Source of the DNA: Glebionis coronaria
Lineage: Eukaryota > Streptophyta > Magnoliopsida > Asterales > Asteraceae
Length of the DNA: 64,000 nt
Reading direction: 5' to 3'
Assembly (NCBI GenBank): GCA_025667525.1
Contig: CM046876.1
Span: 84,795,512 to 84,859,511 of the forward strand
Part shown: in pieces, positions 58,139-64,000 of the stretch
Layout: each line of letters opens with the position of its first letter
Numbering within the stretch: position 1 is the stretch's first letter
Notes under the pieces: model-generated
Seen by the model: the letters and a program-made list of their open reading frames with translations, nothing else
Databases searched by the model: none
What the model was told of the DNA's origin: nothing
Program-made: the position numbers and the translations under genes

Positions 58139-58325
58139 CTTAATTACTTACAATGAGGTGTATCAACTATACCTAGATAAAAAAGTATTGATACAAACAC
58201 TGGAAGAAGAAGAAATGGCACGAAGGGAACGGGAGGCGGAAATTATGGCCGAAGAAGATTACGAAGAGACTATGCGTTGGGAGTTAACTGGTCAGTTAAC
58301 GGATTCGGATCTGGGAACTGACTAA

Positions 58326-59600
58326 TCGTATTATGTATTTTTATTTTATCTATCTAGTAGTGTATTTCCTTTCCTATTGTATTCGAATTCCAGTATTATC
58401 ATGTTTTACGTATGGAATAAATGTTTTAATTTTCGAATAAAAATTGTTTACGTTTACATTTTTAATTTACGAATTTAAATAATAAAATTAAAATTAAAAT
58501 AGGGTATGATTTGGCGGGAACTTTCTGACAACGAGTAGCGGTGATAGGGTTTAAATTTTATAAAAAAAGTTTTTTTTATAGTAACACACAAATCACAAAC
58601 ACAAACACAAACACAGGACACAAAATTTCCAACGGTAACAAATAAGGTCGTGTGGGGGTCGATTACGTCCGATAGAGTTTGGCCGACGGAATCGCAGAAA
58701 CGGGTCTACCGAGCCACGACTCGGTCACGACCGAATTTTCCCTCCTCGTTGCGGGTAGCCTTACAATCTCAATGTTAAAAGGTATATTATATACTTATTA
58801 ATGGGTTTTGCTTGTTTGCCCCCAATGTTGAAAATTTAGTGTAATTGTAGGAACGGGTCATATTTGTAAATAAGTTTGAAGGTACGAAGTGTACACCCAT
58901 TAAGTCCCTGACCTCTCTAGACTCATTATAGTGGTTGTGCTGATGGTTGCATAAATATATGACTCATACATAACCGTAACATAAGCAACTATAATATGCA
59001 ACAACTTGTCTTATAAAGGCAAGCTTCTTTGTACATATCATGTATCCTCTTAAGACTTTCTTCAAACTTGCGGGTTGTATTCAACTGATAATTCATATTA
59101 TCATATAAGATAACAGAAATTCAAAAAATATATATACTTTATCAAGCATATGTTTTTTCTAGAATTAACGCAATTTAATTCGTAATCATTCGTGAAAAAA
59201 CCAAGAAATAAGGATCTCTTACTTCATCAGAAATAAGTATGAAATAACAATATTTGATGAGAAACACAACTTTTACTTATTAAAAACTCGTCTATTTATA
59301 TTTATAGGACAAGCTTTACTGTTAACATAAAAGTAAAGACAGAAAATTAAAAATATTTACAACTTCTAGTCTAATGTCTTCATCTCTTCCTCTTAAGTTC
59401 TTTGATGGCATCAAAAAGACTTCATATGATGTCTAATTTGAATGTCCTCAATGATTGAATCTAGGGTATAAATCTTTAGTCGAGCTTGAATGATTTCTTC
59501 ATCTCGTATCACTTGTCTTCATTGCAACTTAGACTTGGCTTCTTCAAAATCTTCTTCTAACTTCTCAAAATCCTGTTGTATGATTCTTTAGTCCTTCAAC
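58326..59600. other. intergenic, no gene seen
   Basis: Downstream of gene copy 2, a GC-richer part (58620-58760: CGACTCGGTCACGACCGAA) is followed by AT-rich sequence. No frame of note. The join to the minus-strand element debris is not sharp. Confidence 0.4.
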
Positions 59601-59615
59601 TTTATCTTTAATATC

Positions 59616-59971
59616 TTAAATATTCTCGGGAGAAAGTTCTTTCAAATAGGGCATGATATCTTTAAATTGTTGTTCATAGGTATTTTTAGATGAATTTTTA
59701 AATATAGGGTAAGGTGATGGATGAATTTGATGTTGAGGTTTAAAAGTTGTTTCTTCATTGTATGCTCGTATAACTTGCATATAGGGGTCGTCATCAAAAG
59801 TCAATACATTTCTTGGGATACTCTGATCTTTAAATGGGGTTTCTAAGGTATCATCGGGATTTATTTGTTGAAGGATCTGGAAATATACTTTAGGGAGTCG
59901 TCAAGAATACTTGCAGAACGCGAATCTTCTGAATCCGATAAGATGATAATAGGAGGAAGATAAGGATACAT
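59616..59971 (-). pseudogene. coding remnant of a minus-strand retroelement, gag-like position
   Basis: Readable segments are YPYLPPIIILSDSEDS from 59971 and, in another frame, a 62-codon piece with DPYMQVIRAYNEETTFKP and QFKDIMPYLKELSPENI. Frameshifts and stops separate them, and degraded coding-like sequence goes on towards 59400. It lies just inside a PBS (60196-60214), where gag is expected. No zinc knuckle or capsid motif is seen, and I do not recognise the family. It may also be an unrelated gene fragment. Confidence 0.45.
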
Positions 59972-60195
59972 ATTTCTAGAGACATTGATAAATAACATAA
60001 CTTATATATAGTAATAACATTATATTACGTACACATAAACATAATATCATTTACACATTGTTCTAAAGGGTAGCAGTACTGTATTGGCATAATATTACAT
60101 CATTCTTGTAGCAGCACTAGCATTGGCATAGAGGACTTTCTTGAAATTATTTTAAAAGTAGTTATAGTCAAGATTTTAGTTCTTGTTCTCTATAA

Positions 60196-60214
60196 CCATG
60201 GCTTTGAGTACCAA
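60196..60214 (-). other. primer-binding site, initiator-Met tRNA type
   Basis: The minus strand reads TTGGTACTCAAAGCCATGG two bases after the LTR end at 60217. It resembles TGGTATCAGAGCCATGG with one insertion and one substitution. Confidence 0.55.
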
Positions 60215-60216
60215 TC

Positions 60217-62971
60217 TGTAACACCCCCATTTTTATCTTAACACAGCGGAGCATTAATTTGGGGTATTACTTCATAGAACAAAAGACATAAAGATAGAAA
60301 ACAAATCAAAAGAGTGATTAAATCAACTTTCATTATATATCATTTAAAATCATAGTTTCACAGTATGAGGTTCCCAAAATCTATGTTAATAATTTCAAGA
60401 TCTGCCTCTTCATGGAATCCTTATGCTGCTCCATGCTATCAGTTCACAAATACCTGAAATATATGCTTAAAAGTCAACACAAACGTTGAGTGAATTCATA
60501 GGTTTGCAATAATAGTTTTGAATACATGTCTACCACTTTGAGCTACATTACTATTCGCTCATATAAATCAATATTTTATTACACTAATCTCATAACATCA
60601 AAACTAACGAGATTCGCCGAAGTGACCATCATGACAGACAGAATGTCATGACAAGTAACCTGCAGGAACAGGTTACCCATTAGTTCTAATAAAGTGTGCT
60701 CCATTACCCACACGAGCGGGTAACACAAACATGATTTGTTACTTCCAATAGATCTATACACCATATTAGCGCACACTAAACAACGTTAATGACTTATGAA
60801 ATTTGGGTAGCAAGTAACAGTTTGGGCACTTGTGCAATAAAATATTTTAGTAAAATCATATAGTTCAAAAATACATGTATTCCAGTTTTAGCATATATCC
60901 CCTCACGGGTTTTTAAATCATTTAGAAAGCATTAAAAGTGAGGCTATGAACTCACCTAACATTCGTAAAGTCTGCGCTACATCAAATATATTTCATTCAC
61001 AAACAAACAGCTTGGTCTCACAAACAATAACTTGGTCTCACACAAACCTGGATTAACACATTTTGTATAGTATCAAGTCTTTGATCTTGAGTTTAACACT
61101 TTTAAGTATTAATCAGGTATTCTTTGATTTATAAATTGTTTTAGTTATAGCATCATTGTTCGGGCCATCATACTCAGAAGTTACTCTATAAGCGTTTGAT
61201 GAGTGAGGGCACTTTATATCGTAAACCAACCACTCAGTCAGAACGTAATATCGATATGTAACATCTTTGTACAAAGTTCCCTACTAACATGATACATTAT
61301 TACTTTATTCAAATGATAAGTATAGTATAATATATTCTTTAAATCCTTTAGTTTCAAAGTTGGGAAAAATTACCCTTATATTATAAGTTTAGCTTAATTA
61401 CACTTTTACTCCTTATAGTATATAGTTTAAGTATTTATAATTTTCAACCTTCTAATATTAACCTCAAGGTTTAAAACTTAACAGTATAAGTCATTATAGT
61501 TTTAAATTTAGTTAAAAGACACTTTTGGCCCAAAATGTTTATAGTTTCAAAAGTGACAATTTTAGTCCCCACCTTGTTTAAAATTACATAACAACCTTAA
61601 AATTGTACAAAAAGATCTAGGAACTTAAAACAAAGTTTATAAACATATTTCTAATCATAATAACATTATTTTTCTAGATTTATAGCTTTTGAAATGGATT
61701 TTAACTCAGTATTTCTTGTTGATTACATAATTAGGGTTTTATTACATCTTTAGCTTATAACTTCCACTTTAGATGATTATATGAACTAAAACTTTTTGTA
61801 ATAGCTTATTTAGATTATAACGAAGCTTATTAAAGAATTATAACATCAAAAGAACTTATGGAAAAGGGCGAATACTTACAAAAAAGAAAATCAGAATTCT
61901 AGGGCTTCTAATGAGGCATATGGGCTATATCTTCTTCACAACTCTTCAATAACTCTTGGAACTTCTTTCAAATCTTGATACTGATCTTAGGGACTTATTA
62001 GGGCTTCGATGGTGGTATAGGAACATAATGCATAGGTGTTTAGAAGTGAAAGTAAGGGATGAAGAAAATATGAAGCATAAGGTCCCTATTTATACTATTT
62101 TTAACCCTTATCCTCCAATTTAAGCTTGTAAATGTGTAAGATCAGTATGTAAGTTAGTAAGGTAAGCTAGGGATACCTAAGGAGGTCTAAGAATGACTCA
62201 TGGAAGCTTGATTTAAACTTATCAATGGTATGTGGTTAGAAATAGGTCACGAAAACATTAAGGATAGGAATGGTGACTTTCATCTACAATTAGGTGATGC
62301 ACCTACTTAGAAATATATCCAAAATATCTCAAAATATCTTTATTGGGTTTAAATTTGGGAGAGAAAGGTTTTTAAATGGTTTTTGGAGGGAAAAACCTAT
62401 TAGATTTAATTTTAGGGCTTGTAACTTTGTAACTTTTTAATTCTTGTAATTAAGGGATTATGAATGTGATTAATGATGTATTGGGGTATAATTAGGGTTT
62501 ACATATTGTAATTAAGAAGTTTGGGTCCTTGGTTTGAAGTTTAACAAAGGTTTGAAGTGATTTAGAGTTCAATCCTTGTTAAAGCATTATTATTGATTTA
62601 GGTACTGATTTAAACTCAAATTATACATCCTACATTATCCCTAATGTGTTCATGAAGTCTCTATACCTGGTTTACTAAGTTATTCCAAGTAAAAACGTCT
62701 AAAGGGATTCTAGGGTTTCTAAGGGAATTTTAGGGCATCCTAGTTATAATTAAGGTGTTCTTATTCATAATGTACTTAGTATATTACTTTTAGAACTTAG
62801 ACTTGTTATATACAATGTGTTTGCAACATATAGGAATATGTTGATGTGGAAGTTCACGTTGTGAGAACCCATTCATCTTACCAAGTAGGGCACAAAAAGC
62901 AAAAAATTCTAGTTAAATTTTCATATTCATACAATCATGACACATAACACATATGTAAAATTTGATGATTG
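60217..62971 (-). repeat. probable 5' LTR of a minus-strand LTR element
   Basis: The left end TGTAACACCCCC is an LTR end next to the PBS. A minus-strand TATA-like TATAAATAGGG is at 62085-62094, followed by a typical 5' leader. Long coding frames are absent. The right end near 62971 (TGTCA) is a guess; a ~2.7 kb LTR is plausible but unconfirmed because no partner LTR lies in the window. Confidence 0.5.
62085..62094 (-). promoter_or_regulatory. TATA-like box in the minus-strand LTR
   Basis: The minus strand reads TATAAATAGGG, inside an otherwise AT-rich LTR-like sequence. Confidence 0.5.
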
Positions 62972-63053
62972 TCACACCCTCTCTAGTCAATAACATAGAG
63001 TTTTCAAGTTTCCATCTAATTAGAGCATCTTGTTCAGCTTTGAAGTCCCTAAT

Positions 63054-63270
63054 TTAACCTATTTTAGATAAATCATTTTGCTCCTTGATTTCCTTTGGTA
63101 TGTAATAATTAATGCCAAAATGTATCTCCTCCTTCTTGGAAAATATAGGAATTCTTGTCCATGAAAGATCTTTCATTAGACTAGTACCATGGATATTAGC
63201 AAGTGGAGGAGGGATTTTAGCATAATGATTCTTAATTCCTACACCAGTTTTTTCCCTAGGAGACTGTCCG
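63054..63270 (-). pseudogene. unidentified coding remnant between LTR-like ends
   Basis: About 70 codons (REKTGVGIKNHYAKIPPPLA, then WTRIPIFSKKEEIHFGINYY) directly abut a TGTAACACCC LTR-like start at 63271 on the plus strand, and end with a stop at 63054. A GGGTGTGACA end lies about 85 bases beyond. The sequence looks protein-coding in composition, but I do not recognise the family. It may be part of the polyprotein of the minus-strand element or a host fragment. Confidence 0.4.
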
Positions 63271-64000
63271 TGTAACACCCCATTTATGTCCAACATCTTG
63301 TAAACACAGTACTGTCCAATATCCTGAACAACAGTGTTGTCCAAGATACTTCCTAGACTTACTGTTTTACATATATACATGTTGTCTTGTTTATTTTACC
63401 CACTGGATCCTTATTTGTTCATGTTGTTTGTTTTCTCTACCTACTGTTACCTACTTATTAACCAGCGACTGTGTAATACTAACCACCGAGACCTAACAAG
63501 TCTCGGTTCCCACTGATAATGAAACTAAACGCCCCTGTTGGGGGTTTGGGCTTGCAGCTGAGTGCACAAAGCCACCAGTCGGTGGTATTAAACCCCCACC
63601 GAGACCATAGACTGGTCTCAGTTTGCGTGTAGGTTGAAAAACAACCAACACCACCCTTAAATCTTGATAAACTCACGTTTATAACATGTAAATAATATGT
63701 TTATGGTTTCATGATTAATTATCAATAGAAAATAAACAAAACAAGATCAAAGATGATCTTGTTCGTGTGTTAGGGTTTAGAAAAATCAAATGAATACCAA
63801 CCTTTTTTCTTGCATTGAAAAGCCACGTTTGTTCTTGTTCTTGGTGAGGGAAGTGACGGCAGAAGAAGAACCCAAAAAAAATACGATCGGTTCTTTTTAG
63901 GGTTTCTGTTTTATTTTGTTATTTTATGTCGACTAAAAACAAACAAACACTGCCCCCATCTTTTATTCTTGTTGCTAGTCGGTTTAGAAGGCCATATGGG
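63271..64000 (-). repeat. second TGTAACACCCC LTR-like end and adjoining sequence
   Basis: TGTAACACCCCATTTATGTC resembles the LTR end at 60217. Further right lie a hairpin CCGAGAC-CTAACAA-GTCTCGG (63486-63506) and a CCGAGACC/GGTCTCAGT pair (63599-63621). The far right has CCCTAAC- and TTCTTCTG-rich sequence on the minus strand, like a 5' UTR or LTR leader, cut by the window edge. No gene is called. Confidence 0.35.

Larger units (their letters stand above)
50254..58325 (+). pseudogene. unrecognised small protein, copy 2, split by an LTR element
   Basis: Two parts, 50254-50713 and 58139-58325, match copy 1 end to end (QIIQQQRRYDALTTLADDFD; KLRTTCEKCRDLSPEKRHLI; later NEVYQLYLDKKVLIQ; end MRWELTGQLTDSDLGTD). 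The 50714-58138 element interrupts codons for NGL|ITYNEVYQ, and counting one target-site copy the two parts stay in phase. Breaks: start codon ATG is ATA (50254-50256), Trp codon is TGA near 50551, and a second TGA lies near 50660. A 30-base unit (TCTTCATCCCAAACTCAAAC) is tandemly duplicated at 50570-50632. These show it was already a decaying copy, or decayed after insertion. Confidence 0.8.

Noticed and set aside
60217..62971. host gene in the AT-rich 60-63 kb stretch
   Set aside because: Only short frames; the LTR end, PBS and TATA-like box fit a retroelement LTR better.

Overview
The window is nuclear DNA of a flowering plant. It has spliced nuclear genes with GT/AG introns, a nuclear gene for a chloroplast-targeted Rieske protein, and nested plant LTR retrotransposons, Helitrons, MULE, hAT and Harbinger elements. 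I infer Asteraceae, perhaps Anthemideae. The basis is recollection that the zinc-knuckle/acidic protein of the 50.7-58.1 kb element and the TGTAACACCCC-type LTR ends are common in that family. No marker in the window proves it.

Layout. 1-5.1 kb: LTR debris, a Copia RNase H end with its 3' LTR, and a Gypsy RT scrap. 5.1-22.4 kb: an inverted-repeat DNA element split by a 16.4 kb Athila-type Gypsy element on the minus strand, with ~4.02 kb LTRs, tRNA-Asp-type PBS, gag-pro-RT-RH-IN, and a frameshift in RNase H. 22.9-23.9 kb: two nested hAT-like elements. 24.1-29.2 kb: a Helitron holding tandem ~764 bp units with a carotenoid cleavage dioxygenase (CCD4-like) fragment, plus a GH1 beta-glucosidase fragment. 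29.4-31.2 kb: an intact 7-exon gene for a divergent cyclin D6-like protein. 32.6-35.9 kb: a MULE with FAR1-type transposase remains and arrays of a palindrome built on TGACTCA. 36.7-37.2 kb: a fold-back MITE with a 9-bp TSD. 37.2-41.9 kb: a second Helitron-like composite, ending 97 bp before the petC start codon. 42.0-45.2 kb: petC in five exons. 46.2-47.7 kb: remains of an ankyrin/PGG (ITN1-type) gene with an inverted duplication. 48.2-58.3 kb: two head-to-head copies of an unrecognised gene. One has a premature stop; the other has lost its start codon, has two stops, and is split by a 7.4 kb non-autonomous LTR element (1.75 kb LTRs). 59-64 kb: minus-strand LTR-element debris.

Only two loci look like functional host genes: the cyclin-like gene and petC. 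Both have a Helitron 3' end just upstream (about 207 and 97 bp from the ATG), so their promoters were probably rebuilt by these insertions. The most promising material for new biology is the unknown head-to-head gene pair, the pol-less zinc-knuckle LTR element with its TTCCGAATGA minisatellite LTRs, and the palindromic TGACTCA arrays inside the MULE. All boundaries and identities were read by eye without database searches.
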